Shown: positions 1 through 9,960, numbered from the stretch's first letter. The stretch: 64,000 nucleotides of DNA from Protopterus annectens (GCF_019279795.1 NC_056739.1:10181229-10245228); one strand, 5' to 3'. Program-made: numbers and translations. The notes: generated by a model not told the origin, from the letters alone.

Positions 1-410
1 GCTGCGCTGTGTTTAAACATCTTTGCATTGGGTTACCTTGCCAATGGCCACATATTTGGCCATTGGCATGCTGCCTGACACATATGCACCCTTTATTTGG
101 AGCTGACATGGCTCCGTTGTGATTTTTGCAGAAACGTACTCAGTTGTCAACTGAATACATTTCTGCAGCTAAAACGTCTCTTACACGGGCTGGTTTCTGC
201 TTCGTGAATCGCTAATATACCTCATTTGCATACCTTTCGGCTGCAAGTGAGGCATTTAGCATATCCACTCCCAGTCCGTGTAAGAGACGTTTTAGCTGGT
301 CTCTTACACGGAGTTTCGGGCTGTTCCTGGATCGCGAGGCTTGCATGGCGTGTTACACGTCTGTTACACTCCGTGCAAGCCTTCATAAATCCTGCCCTCT
401 GACAAGTTTG
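1..410. repeat. cluster of imperfect palindromes (foldback/MITE-like)
   Basis: At least three hairpins lie side by side. Bases 39-50 pair perfectly with 57-68 around a 6-base loop. Bases 127-146 pair with 148-167 with two mismatches. Bases 166-193 pair with 271-298 with one mismatch, and the inner flanks of that hairpin also pair partly. A further partial copy of the third arm (ctcttacacgg) follows at 301-311. This density of self-complementarity is typical of foldback DNA elements or nested MITEs. No coding sequence is seen, and the left boundary is probably outside the window. Confidence 0.6.
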
Positions 411-594
411 TCACTTGGTTGAAAAGAAATGTTGATCATTACAACAAAATAATATGACTTCCAGGAAATGTACAGAACTTCAATATTTTTGTTAGGACAT
501 GCCAAGCTTAATCAGGTGACCATCAGTGATGGTTTCATGGAAAGATTGCATGATACTCTTTTAGAAACATGGATATTAAACACCCACATGACAC

Positions 595-900
595 TCCTAG
601 TAGTATAAGTGGTATGGTATTCTGAAAAGCAAGGGTTCAAATCTCAGACAAGATATTTCATTTTGTACTCAACTGTTTCCTTGACATTTACTGTCAAATG
701 TTCAACATTCGTCAGCTCTGTGGCACGGAGAAAAGATGTCATGACTATGAATCAGACAATTGGGGCTCATATGGTGATTTGGATACTAGAGGAGCCAATC
801 CAGGAAGGCAGGACAGAGTAAGTGGTACTGACCAACCTTTCCTGAGGGAAGGAAGGCAGTATGGCCTGATTTGACTCTGACTTACATACAAACATACATT
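595..900 (+). mobile_element. candidate tRNA-derived SINE
   Basis: A tRNA-like head is visible: an A-box-like stretch (agtataagtggtatggtat) followed about 30 bases later by a good B box, ggttcaaatctc, at about 635-647. The body has no reading frame of interest and runs into a CATA-rich stretch at 880-920 that could be the 3' tail. Similar heads in the opposite orientation occur near 5090, 5385, 28920 and 52070. The family is not recognised and the 3' boundary is inferred. Confidence 0.4.
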
Positions 901-1499
901 CATACATACATGCATACAAATATTTCTGTCACAAACAATAATGTCTTTCTTTCCTGCCAATATACCAAACCAGTTATTCTCATAATAGGTGTGCTGGTTG
1001 TTCTTAAAAATATTTAAACTACTGCTTGCTTTAATGTACATAATGAACGGTATTGATGTTAAAAATGAACATGTAAAAATCATGGGTCTCATAACTATCT
1101 TTAATCCCTATCTTAACACCTCCACCTGATTTTTGTCAGAATGTCTGTTACAGTAAATAAAATAAATACTCTGACAGAACTGGTTTCCCATCATTTATCT
1201 TTAACAATGTTTCATAAACAATAACAATATCTGTCTTATGGAAATGCTGAATATTTTCCAATAAAAAGCTTTATCACTAATGCAGCTAGCATGAACAACC
1301 ATCAGAGGAACATCAAATGTTGCTATCTCTGAATTGTTCAATTTCTGATCTGGCAAAAAGTTTGTTTTGTGTAAGTCAAATATTTCAATATTTCTGCTAC
1401 AAAATTCTGTTCCCTTGTTTTGACAGGTGCATGCTCTCTTGTATAAACATGAGTGCTCCAAATTAGGCTTGGATGCTCTACACATTTTCATTTTTTAAA

Positions 1500-2048
1500 A
1501 TGGGCCATTTTTATTTCATGCAGTTATTTACTCCAGAAAATATTTTTATTCATATTGACCTGACTCTTATGTCAATATGAAAAATATGTCCTAATACCTG
1601 TACAAGCTATGCTACCTACAAGGGCTGTAATTTCCCTATTAACAATCTGAGAGTCTTTGCAGATGAGATGATTTGTACCAACATGAATAAAAACAGCTCA
1701 AATACTTCCTTACATTAAGGCATTCTAAGGCCTTCCTCACATCCTGTATTTTTGCTCCTAACAAGCATAACATCATTCAATGTTCATTATCTTCTCTGCA
1801 AATGCAAGTATCAGTTTCTCTAATAATTAAATCTCCAGTTACACGTATATAATTTCTGACCAAATCTGAAAAATCTCCTATTTCTAATTCAGTAATATCT
1901 GCATTATTAATTGTTAAAAGGAATGATCTTCATCAATAAAATTGCAAAATTTGCCACAAACCTACCACTTATCTCTCACCACTGCCTGACACTAAAGAAC
2001 CTTCAGTGACTTGAATTTCCCCATCAACTTCAACTTTCACAACTATAC
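1500..2048 (-). pseudogene. LINE ORF1 remnant with SGNH-hydrolase (esterase-like) domain
   Basis: Read on the minus strand, two SGNH-hydrolase landmarks appear in order. A GDS-like block (VTGDLIIRETDT) is near 1806-1842 and the block-III motif FIHVGTNHL is near 1665-1693. This arrangement is known from ORF1 of CR1-like non-LTR retrotransposons, where the esterase-like protein is part of the element. The catalytic serine position has changed (GDS to GDL) and stops interrupt the frame, so the copy is dead. Its upstream (N-terminal) part is displaced to about 3195-3400 by the insertion at 2063-3180. The subfamily differs from the copies at 8820-9370 and 40620-41400. Confidence 0.55.
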
Positions 2049-2062
2049 ATAACTCACTTCTT

Positions 2063-3180
2063 GGTAAAAGCAACACTTCCACAAGAAAACTATTAAAGTA
2101 CACCACTGGAAACCATTCAAATGAAATGATAAGCTAAAATAGAACCACAGATTTATTAAATATTGCTTTTTAAGCAGACTTCTTCAAAAATCAACCTCCT
2201 TCTTTTAAAACCCACAAATAGTCCACAGCTGTGTGGTTAATTGTTAAATTGAAAATCTTAAAGGCAAAATGCTTTGAGTTTAAAGAAGTCAATCAGCCTT
2301 GAAATGTTAAATACACATGTACTGAACTAAAATGACAAGTTAACTAACTGAAGTGGCATGTAAACATGAAACAGACTGAAATAAATAAAAATAGAAATAG
2401 GAATACAAAACTGTATTGTATATTGAAATACAAATTAGCTAAATCAAAACGTATGGGACACAAAAAACAGACCCTATAGTGGAAACTTACATAGGTCCCG
2501 ACTAGTATGTTGAATGCAGCAAATTTCATACTAGACGAAGAAAAGATGTAACATCCCAACAATAATTACAATAAATATTAATTTGAACAAACTAATGAAC
2601 TAACAAACAAAATAAAAAAGGGAATAAATGTAACTATATGACCTAAAGGAATAACCTTATATTCCTAAACAACTCCCATTATAATAGCTAAATGGACTGC
2701 CCACATCTACCTTTTGAGACTGTTAAGACTCAACAAGCAAGAAATGGAACATGCTTCGTTGAGACCGGGGGAATGATAAGCTTCCAACCTGATCTGCCAA
2801 TGTAGTTCAATTGCCAACAACTTCAGTGAAGCAGGGCCACCTCTATTGTCCACAGCTAACTGATCAATGGCAATGAATTTGAATTGGTGAGATGGGAACT
2901 CGACTGTATGTCAGAATTGCCCAGCCTACTACGTGGGGAAGACTGAACGTAAATTGAGGGAGCGTATCTATGAGCACCAGTTCATTAGTTTGTTCAAATT
3001 AATATTTATTGTAATTATTGTACTATCCACTACGTTTTGGGATGTTACATCTTTTCTCTCGCCTAGTAGTTTCACTTATAGGGTCTGTTTTGTGTCCCTA
3101 TTTCAGTCTGTTTTAACTGTATTCTGAAGAAGTCTGCTTAAATCTGTGGTTCTACAACTGTTCCAGTGGTGTACTTTAAT
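2063..3180 (+). mobile_element. Penelope-like element remnant with inverted ends
   Basis: The element is bounded by a perfect 14-bp direct repeat (ataactcacttctt) at 2049-2062 and 3181-3194, read as the target site duplication. The two ends are inverted copies of each other: about 2094-2200 is the reverse complement of 3117-3180, and about 2530-2600 that of 2985-3066. The plus-strand part carries a GIY-YIG fragment. Inverted or partly duplicated ends are known for Penelope-like elements. The RT is absent, so this is a deleted copy. The host sequence is the SGNH-LINE ORF1 remnant on the minus strand. Confidence 0.6.
2906..3127 (+). pseudogene. GIY-YIG endonuclease fragment of a Penelope-like element
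   Basis: The frame from 2906 reads AYYVGKTERKLRERIYEH, the N-terminal half of a GIY-YIG nuclease domain (Y-Y-V-G motif, then the R-x3-R helix) as found C-terminal to the RT of Penelope-like elements. A zinc-type cysteine pair (CQNC) precedes it. After about 30 residues the frame turns into hydrophobic sequence that no longer looks like the domain, so the catalytic C-terminal part is lost. It lies inside the insertion at 2063-3180. Confidence 0.6.
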
Positions 3181-3194
3181 ATAACTCACTTCTT

Positions 3195-3400
3195 ACTCAA
3201 CAAACCCTCAGCCTTCCCCTCCTTATCTAATCTTTTGTCATACTACACCCCTATGCACACACTCTGTAGTACAGACAAACTTCTTCTACAAATATCCTTG
3301 AACTACTTAGACCCCAACTACTCTACCTGCAACCAGTGAGAAGTGCACATAAGAAAAATACCATGTGGTCAGCAAAAATGTGAAAAAGCTAATCTGTATG
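3195..3400 (-). pseudogene. displaced upstream part of the SGNH-LINE ORF1
   Basis: Removing the insertion at 2063-3180 and one copy of its target duplication makes this stretch continuous with the minus-strand SGNH ORF1 remnant ending at 2048. It holds several stops and no recognisable domain. The assignment rests on continuity across the target site duplication. Confidence 0.35.
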
Positions 3401-3424
3401 TCCAACCTCTGTTATTTAAAATCA

Positions 3425-3590
3425 CTTTGTACAGTATGAAATCTGAAACCCAAATGTCTGTCATTATTTTCTAACTTCAGTCTTTAATGATTTGCCACTA
3501 ATTTGCCAAAAAACACAATTTTATGAAAAAAGGAACAAAAATGTGATGCAAAAATATAAAATAGTCACACAGTACAGCTGGGAACCTATC
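3425..3590 (-). repeat. degenerate copy of the TACCTCTCAA MITE
   Basis: Internal words shared with the complete copies at 3853-4144 and 26758-27040 are present in the same order: a tgtctgtcattatt block, a gatttgcca block and an aattttatga block. Both termini are lost or too diverged to place. Confidence 0.4.
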
Positions 3591-3852
3591 AAAGAAGGGC
3601 CACTTTTTCAATATTAGTACTACTAACATGAGCAGCTGACAAAATAAAGGAATCTATATGCATTTCTGAAATAAAAGCAATCTATAACTCTGATTATTAC
3701 AGTTATTTATTAATTGTAAACCTTTCAGGTTTTCTTCCAAAATTGCCATTTTGTGGAAGGATTATTAGGGGAAGAGCAACATTTCGAGCCAAAATCGGGG
3801 ACAGTTGAGATGTTTGGATATGCCTAATTCTATACAGCAATTTATTTGCACG

Positions 3853-4144
3853 TACCTCTCAACCTGTTAATGCAGGAAATCTGGACAAGGCCAAATATAT
3901 TGGGGGAACATATAAACAGTACTAAAAATTGCTCTTGTATAAACTGAGACAGTTGACAGAATAACAGGTCTTGCTTTAACATGCATTTTTATGAAAGTTC
4001 TGAAGTCTGAAACTCAGTGTCTGTCATTATTTAGTGACATAATTCCTAAATGATTTGCCAGAAAACCACAAATTTTATGAGGAACAAACCAAATAAGAAG
4101 CAAAAATCTATTCATTCTACAAAAATCTGGACAGTTTAGAGGTA
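3853..4144 (-). mobile_element. MITE with TIR CCTCTCAA and TA ends
   Basis: The left end is tacctctcaacctg and the right end is ctggacagtttagaggta, giving imperfect terminal inverted repeats next to TA on both sides. The interior, in reverse orientation, matches the copy at 26758-27040 word for word in several blocks, including attttatgaggaac. There is no coding capacity. TA duplication would suit a Tc1/mariner-type mobiliser, but TA could also belong to the TIR, so the superfamily is open. Confidence 0.65.
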
Positions 4145-5087
4145 TAGTTCAGCCGGGGCTGTCTTTGAGTTTGCCTCCCTTCCCCCCTCACAAAATCATG
4201 GTCGAATGGAGCCTCTCCCCTGCAGCCATTCCAATGAACCATTACTTGGCTATTTCACCCCATTTACCATAAACACTAATGTGCATACTACTTTACTTCA
4301 GCAATGATTTGGACTTCAGTTGAAAGTTTTATTTTGCATTTTACAGCACAAACACTAAAAGATATCTGCTAAACAAAGCAATGCAGTCTCACAATGAAAA
4401 CAGACAGTATTAAAACTTATCTGCCATTGAAAATCACATTCATTGAAACAGCATTGAAACCCACATTCAAAAAAATACATTTTGCCAGTGGCAGATAAAG
4501 ATTAACTTTGGGCTGTTTTCAAATTACAGGCCCCTTGCACACGAAACATACACATGCTCTTTGATACACCTTCCTTATTGTATTAAATTATATTCCTTGT
4601 ACAATACATTGCAGTTTTAGACGGAGTTTTAAATTTATTGTTTTGAACATTTTTCCAGTAAACAATGAAACAAAATGCATGCACCAATAATGACAAAACT
4701 GCCCAATTCATAACATTTCCATCATAAAAGTCTACTCAAACTTCTACAGTCCACCAGTATCAGTAAAAATGCACAATCTCTGAAGACATAAACGTCATCT
4801 AAATAATTCCACATTAAAGAGATCTGTAACTAATGAAGAGGTTGCTGCTAGCAAACAACTTTATATTTCATTGTTTCATCCACAAATAAAGTGCCTGTTG
4901 CCCTAGAGGAATAAATCGTGTATGTTATACTAAAAAAATGATAAGCTAGTAATATTGCAATGGGGAATGGATGGCAAACTGATAACATGTTCATAGTTAC
5001 TAGGTATCTTCACCAAAAAGGACTGCAGCATCCACCCCCTTTGCAACACAGTACAGTAGCAGCAATGCATCTACCTACTGTGGGAGT

Positions 5088-5156
5088 AGAACCCACAGAC
5101 TTCTGCATCAAAAGCAAGTACATTACCTGTTGTGCTATTAACAATGCAAGCATACT
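5088..5156 (-). mobile_element. tRNA-like SINE head
   Basis: On the minus strand an A-box-like tagcacaacaggtaatgta is followed by a B-box-like gggttctactccc at tRNA spacing. No extended SINE body can be followed. It may be a truncated copy of the family seen at 595 and 5380. Confidence 0.35.
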
Positions 5157-5228
5157 TACTATAAGCAGAACTAAACTTTTGCTCCCCTGCAGATCTCAGC
5201 TCCTTGCAAAATTTACTCAACACTCAGC

Positions 5229-5372
5229 TGTATCTCTGAACTTTGCAGCACACGAAATCTGGAAAAAAACAAAATTTATTGGGGGAAGCCCAAAAACCAG
5301 GGACACATTTTAAACATTGCTTGTATAATGTTGGAAAGTTGCTTGCATAAAATGCTGCAATGCCACCATACA
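5229..5372 (-). repeat. partial copy of the TACCTCTCAA MITE
   Basis: The left end (tatctctgaactttgcag), the aaatctgga block and the ttattggggga block follow the order of the reverse-oriented MITE. The copy then diverges and the right end is missing. Confidence 0.45.
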
Positions 5373-5379
5373 TTTCACT

Positions 5380-5446
5380 GCCAAGTCTTGAACCCAGGAC
5401 CCTGTGCAAAACAGTCAGAACAACATACCACTATGCCAAATCAGAT
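5380..5446 (-). mobile_element. tRNA-like SINE head
   Basis: The minus strand reads ggcatagtggtatgttg (A-box-like) and then gggttcaagac (B-box-like) at tRNA spacing. It adjoins the partial MITE just upstream. Confidence 0.35.
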
Positions 5447-5500
5447 GTTTTGTGAAAGAGAGGAAGACTGAAACTTAAGTGGCTACCAGTTAGTGCATTC

Positions 5501-5771
5501 AGTTCTCACCATAGCTGACAACCTCTTAGTACAAAACACCTGAACAAAGCCAATAATGGGGAAATACAGCCCCCAAACATATTCAGTGAATTCAGTTCTC
5601 ACCATAGCTCTCAACCTCTTAGCAAAAAACACCTGGACAAAGCCAGTAATGGGGGAATACAGCCCCCAAACATATTCAGTGAATTCAGTTCTTACCATAG
5701 CTCTCAACCTTCCCACAAAAAACCTGGATGAAGCCAATAATGGGGGAATACAGTCCCAAAATAGGGACAAA
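5501..5771. repeat. 93-bp tandem repeat (about 2.9 units) built from a MITE end
   Basis: Units start at 5501, 5594 and 5687, each opening with agttct(c/t)accatagct. The first two are exactly 93 bp. Each unit contains the end of the reverse-oriented TACCTCTCAA MITE (tctcaacct, then acctggacaaagcca, then taatggggga). The third unit runs on into the MITE interior up to about 5880. The frames open across this region on both strands follow the repeat period and are not genes. Confidence 0.75.
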
Positions 5772-6170
5772 TTTCAAATATCCATCTTATAAACTTACAA
5801 AATTGCTAGAATAAAAAGTTTTATGTTACCATGTACTTTCTGAAAAACATGAAGTCTAGAATTCAAATGCTTGTCATTTTTATTTATTTAACATTTGTTA
5901 ACCAGGAAAGTCAGACTTGAAACAGAGGCCAATTTTCAGCAGAGGCCCAGGGAGAAACACTCCAGACACATGTCTTTGTAAGATGGGAGAACATGCAGAC
6001 TCCACAAAGAAGGCACCCCAGCCAAGAACCAAACTAGAGAACCTGTAGCTGTTAGGCAACAATGCTACCACTGCACCACTGCATTACCGACTGCGTAAAG
6101 ACACAAAAATACAGAAAACACAGATTTTATGAGGAACAGAACAAATATGAGGTAGAAATCTGCAATTCTT
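5772..6170 (-). mobile_element. TACCTCTCAA MITE interior, split by a SINE
   Basis: From 5772 to about 5880 the sequence follows the MITE interior (acaaatttcaaatatc, then gctagaataaaaag). After a SINE-sized interruption the MITE resumes near 6097 (cagattttatgaggaac) and fades after 6160. So the order of events was MITE end amplification or insertion first, SINE second. Confidence 0.5.
5875..6096 (-). mobile_element. tRNA-derived SINE with an L2-type 3' tail
   Basis: On the minus strand the 5' head reads gtggtgcagtggtagcattg (A box) and then aggttctctagtttggttc (B-box region), followed by the V-SINE-like phrase gtggagtctgcatgttctcc. The 3' part (tctccctgggcctctgctga, then gactttcctggttaacaaat and a taaa tail) matches the 3' ends of the L2-like LINEs at 31018-31116, 40320-40425 and 55090-55209. 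Sharing a tail with a LINE is the classic sign that the LINE's RT mobilises the SINE. It sits inside a MITE copy. Confidence 0.65.
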
Positions 6171-6497
6171 TTACAAATGGTGGTGGGTAGGGACTTCAGG
6201 CTCTTGCCACTGGTGCCCAAGGTACAGGGATCAAGCCTGCTCTCTACCCACCACATATGCACACACACCCTTAATAAGTCTGTTGTATTCCTTCCTGCAG
6301 TTCCATACCTGAGCCCAAAGTCCAGACAACAAGAGCAGCCCAAAGCAAGTCCCTCCCCTAATGTCATAATATCTATCCAAGCAAGTCCTTGTCCGTAACA
6401 TCCATCCAAAAGCCCGCGATGAAAGCAAGTCCTTCCTGTGAGAGCAAAGCAAGCTGGGTGCTACCCATCTTGCAGACGTTGCAGTCGTATCCCCTTC

Positions 6498-6630
6498 CAG
6501 TCTATGCAGTTGTAACTGCATAGACTTCTGGGATATTTGCTGATGAATGCTGTCTTCCTAATCTGGACTGCTGGTGAGACAGTCTGAATTCTGTGCCCAT
6601 GCTCCAGACTGGTTCACCAGCAGTCTGGAT
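6498..6630. repeat. two adjacent hairpins (MITE-like)
   Basis: Bases 6498-6528 form a near-perfect palindrome around agtctatgcagttgtaactg. Bases 6561-6579 pair with 6611-6630 (atctggactgctggtga against its complement). The upstream stretch 6180-6480 shows only short repeated words (agcaagtcc) and a tRNA-like box; no gene. Confidence 0.5.
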
Positions 6631-6728
6631 ATCGGAAAATGCCGCAAGTGTGCATGCTCGATGTAATGCGACTTGCGTTTGTTTTTATTTTATTTTTCTT
6701 TTATTTATTATTTTCTTTTTTGTTTTTT

Positions 6729-6824
6729 ATTTGTTTTACAGCTGATCATTTGCAGACCAGAGTTCCCCTGTGGCGACCCCTAACCGGGAAAAGCCAAAAG
6801 ATATTAGTATTTGTTTTACAGCTG
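6729..6824 (+). mobile_element. 64-bp V-SINE tail with 16-bp target duplication
   Basis: The identical 16-mer atttgttttacagctg at 6729-6744 and 6809-6824 flanks a 64-bp insert. The insert is the 3' tail of the V-SINE seen intact at 29037-29312 (gacccctaaccgggaaaagc). This looks like an extremely 5'-truncated retroposition. The CR1 homology of the minus-strand LINE ends within about 20 bp of the right copy. Confidence 0.65.
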
Positions 6825-6839
6825 GGGGGCTGCACAAGC

Positions 6840-7316
6840 TGCCCCTGGTCCCAGGACTGAACCCTGAGGTACTCCACTTGTCTGGAGCTTGATTTGGAGT
6901 TGGCTACTTTTACAGTCTGGGTTTTGTCAATAAGCCAGTTGGCATCCCATCGAGTGATGTAGGGATTAATGCCCAGCTTAGTAAGTTTTATGATTCCAGA
7001 GTGGGTGATGGTATCAAAGGCCTTGGCAAGGTCCATATAGGCTGTGTGGACTGCCTTACCCTTGTCCACAGCTCTGAAGACTGATTCAAAGAAGCCAATC
7101 AGGTTCAGGAGATAAGATAGACCCTTTAGGCCCTTCACAAACCCAAACTGGGTAAGGTCCAGTGTTTGAAGGTTGCCAATGTCTTTGTTTATAAGTTCCA
7201 TGATAATACGTTCCATGGCCTTGCAGATCAGGCTCATCAGACTGATAGGGCAGTAGTTCCCAGGATCCAAGTTGGATCCCCCCTTGTGGAGTATGATAAC
7301 TGTAGCTGTGCTTCAC
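6840..7316 (-). pseudogene. reverse transcriptase part of a CR1-like LINE
   Basis: This is the N-terminal half of the RT domain: NYCPISL, then a thumb-side helix (AMERIIMELINKDIGN), then TQFGFVKG, and motif A as MDLAKAFDT. It closely parallels the copy at 38733-39965. The frame is disturbed where the SGVPQGSVLGP block should be (it reads EYLRVQSWDQGQ). The FADD motif and the rest of the RT are missing because the element breaks near 6840. Confidence 0.8.
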
Positions 7317-8326
7317 TCAGTGGGCATGAAGCCTGAGGCGAGGCTATGATTAAACATGATACTTAGGTGAGGTGCCAGTTCATTTTGTTGTTCATATAAT
7401 ACACAGCCCAGGATGTCATCTGGTCCCATGGATGCTGTATTTTTAGCTTTGGAGAGTGCATTGTTTTACCTGTGTGGCTGTTATTACTGGAATTTGGCAA
7501 TCATTCTGTATTGAGATGGGCCCTTTAGGGGGTCAGACAGGGGTGAAGCTGGCACTGAATCGATCTGCCAGGATACTGGCGATATCCTTGGAATCAGTAT
7601 ATTTAATGCCATTCTGTTGTAGCTCAGAGCAGATCTAAGCATTGCCATTTAGATTCTTGACATAGCTATAGAATGCCTTGTGGTTGTCTTTGGCATCTTT
7701 GGCAATTTTATTTTCGTAAATAGCTTTGGAGGATTTTATGAGGGATCTCAGCTTCTTACTGAGGCTGGTAAGGGAGATTTTTGCATCCTGAGATTTTCCT
7801 TTTTTCTGCAACAGTTTCTTCCTGTAGTTGCAAAGTTTATTTATGGCAGGGGACTACCAGATTGGTTTCCTTTTTTTGGAGGAGAGCATCTTGGTTCTAT
7901 TTGGGATGGCACGATTCATGCACGAGTGGTTGTGCTTGTACAGTGCCTTAATGTAGGATTCAGCAGTCAAACTTTCAGTTCCCGTCTGCATGGGTGTTGT
8001 GAAGTTTGTCACTTCTGACTTGAGTAGCATGTAGTTGGCTTTGGAGAAGTTTTTTATGGTGGTTTCCTTACTGGGGGGTGGGGGAAGGATGTGGATGTCA
8101 GGGGTTATTTGCTTATGGCCAGACCTGACCAATGAGGGGGTGGCCATAGGTGTGGAGCCTCAATTTTCCATATTGGTAATGACCAGGTCTGGGATATTGG
8201 AGCCCCTGGTGGGACTATGGATTAGTTGATCCAGGGCATTGGAATTTATGAATTCCAAGAACCACTGGGCAAAGGTGTTGGTACGCGAGTAGTTTTCCCA
8301 TTTAATGGCAGGGTAGGTTCATAGGT
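7317..8326 (-). pseudogene. degenerate EN-RT linker region of the CR1-like LINE
   Basis: The minus strand still reads as LINE ORF2 between the endonuclease and RT, but frameshifts and stops occur every few tens of codons. Short identifiable pieces on the RT side include HPWDQMTSWAVYYMNN. No other feature is seen in this kilobase; open frames on the plus strand are shadows. Confidence 0.5.
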
Positions 8327-8700
8327 TCATAGGTAGTTGAAATCACCCAGTATTAGGGTGTTTGGTTGTATCTTAATATTTTCCAGTATGTTTAGAAAGG
8401 TGTAGTGAGAAACTTGGGGCATGGTGGGGGATCTGTAGCAAGCTACAGTTTGGATTGCAGTCTTACCTAGTGTTAGTTGCACCTGGAGAATTTCAGATGC
8501 ATTGTGTTGGACAGCTAGCCTGGTGGTGTGAAAATCCTTGGTGAATATGGACACTCCTCCACCTTTAGTGTTTCGGTCCTGGTTTAGTGGCTGAAAAGTG
8601 TGGTAAGAGTTGTGGCCTGGTATTGCAGGGGTGCTCTCTGGAGCCTTGAAACAGGTCTCAGTTACTACACAGATATCAATGTTCTCCATTTTTAGGAGTG
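8327..8700 (-). pseudogene. APE-type endonuclease domain of the CR1-like LINE
   Basis: The frame reads NIDICVVTETCFK, the catalytic TET block of apurinic endonuclease-like LINE nucleases (normally TETW), then GGGVSIFTKD, and ends in ILGDFNY, the GDFN metal-site motif. The frame stays open for about 120 codons. It nicks target DNA for target-primed reverse transcription in active elements. ORF1 lies immediately upstream at 8820-9370. Confidence 0.8.
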
Positions 8701-8819
8701 CCTTGAGAGTGCATTTTCAGGTTTAGACTTCTAGCATTGAGTAGCATTACCTTCAGATTTTGCATGCTTGTACCTGTTACGGTGCTGGTTTTGTCCTTTG
8801 AACTTTGCCTAAAAAGGCA

Positions 8820-9370
8820 CTATAGGGGTGGCAAGAGTCTTAGCCAGTAACCTGAATCCCAGGGGCGACAGGTACAGACTATCTCTGGCAAAGCATCGTG
8901 GTCTGTCGATCATGTCATCCCAGGCAGATAGATACTGGATCCGGTTTGAATATCACCAGAAGCTTAGCCAACTGTGGAAGTCAATCATTTTGTCCTTATA
9001 CTGCGATATCATTCTGGGTGAAGGCAGGATGCTACTCAGGGCTAGGGTCATACCTGCCTGGGCCACATGATCCGAGAGCTCTTCCATGTCTCTTTTCATG
9101 TAATCCAGGGAGGTACGTCTCAAGTCATTCACTCCAACATGGACAATGGCAGAGTCATATTTGTACTTGTGGAGTGACTTGAGTGCATGCATTATGTGGT
9201 GGATCCTGGCACCCAACAGGCAGCTGACTGTAATTTTCTCCTTGTTCAGCCTGGTGAGTAATATCAGTGTGCCTGACTATAGAGTCACCTATGACTAAAG
9301 TGTTGAGTACGTTGTCTTGCCTTAGGGGCTGTTGTTGGGTGACACACTGGTGTTGTGAGCTATGTGACAC
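8820..9370 (-). pseudogene. ORF1 with SGNH-hydrolase domain, CR1-like LINE
   Basis: On the minus strand the SGNH blocks appear in order: VIGDSIVRHTD (block I, catalytic Ser in GDS), IVHVGVNDLRR (block III, G-x-N-D) and, near 8850, RDSLYLSPLGF (block V, where D-x-x-H would be D-x-L-Y). A frameshift falls between blocks I and III. The homologous protein at 40620-41400 keeps His in block V but has lost Asp in block I. In CR1-like LINEs this esterase-like ORF1 accompanies RNA binding; its exact role is not settled. The full element runs 9370 to about 6840 on the minus strand. Confidence 0.75.
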
Positions 9371-9406
9371 TTTGGCTGTGATTGGTGATTGTTTGCATTT
9401 CAGCTT

Positions 9407-9960
9407 CTTAAAATCATAGCTCTCAACATCCGTAGTACAGTAAATAAAGCCCCCGAGCTACACTCCTGGATAACAGTGCACTCTCCAGATATACTTTCCA
9501 TTTCTGAAACCTGGCTAAAACCACATATATCAGATAAAGAAATCTTATCCTCTGGCTACAATATCTTTCACCAAGACAGACCAACAAAAAAGGTGGAAGG
9601 GTAGCTATCATCTACTCAGAACATCTCTCTATCCATTCCTTACCATACTCCCCCCTAGTTTCCATCCTGCTGAGATTCTCATAGTTAACTGTAACTTAAA
9701 CAATCGAAAAAAAGATTGCCATTGCTGCTATCTACATACCACCCAGTAACAATATCCCTATACTTGAACTCTTTCTTGCCTGGATCTCCCAAACCATCTC
9801 CTATGAAACAATTATTGTAGAGGATATCAATATCGACTGTAATACTCTCACCATCAACTCCCCCAATACTAGCATTCATCTATATGGCTTTTACCAACTC
9901 ACCACCTCCCCAACTCATATTAATCAACAATCAAATACCAGCTCCACTCTAGACTAGATA
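9407..9960 (+). pseudogene. endonuclease domain of the L2-like LINE
   Basis: The open start reads ALNIRSTVNKAPEL, then DILSISETWLKP (catalytic E in SETW) and GYNIFHQDR, matching the N-terminal endonuclease of L2-like LINEs. Past a frameshift near 9600 it continues as IAAIYIPPSNN, and the GDFN motif is changed to EDINID near 9820. Several stops follow. Confidence 0.75.

Noticed and set aside
4960-5313. 117-codon plus-strand frame
   Set aside because: Covers a tRNA-like head and a MITE fragment; no domain or composition bias.
8953-9216. Host lipase or acetylhydrolase gene
   Set aside because: The SGNH motifs are followed on the same strand by the LINE endonuclease and RT, and the same arrangement recurs at 40.6-42.5 kb.
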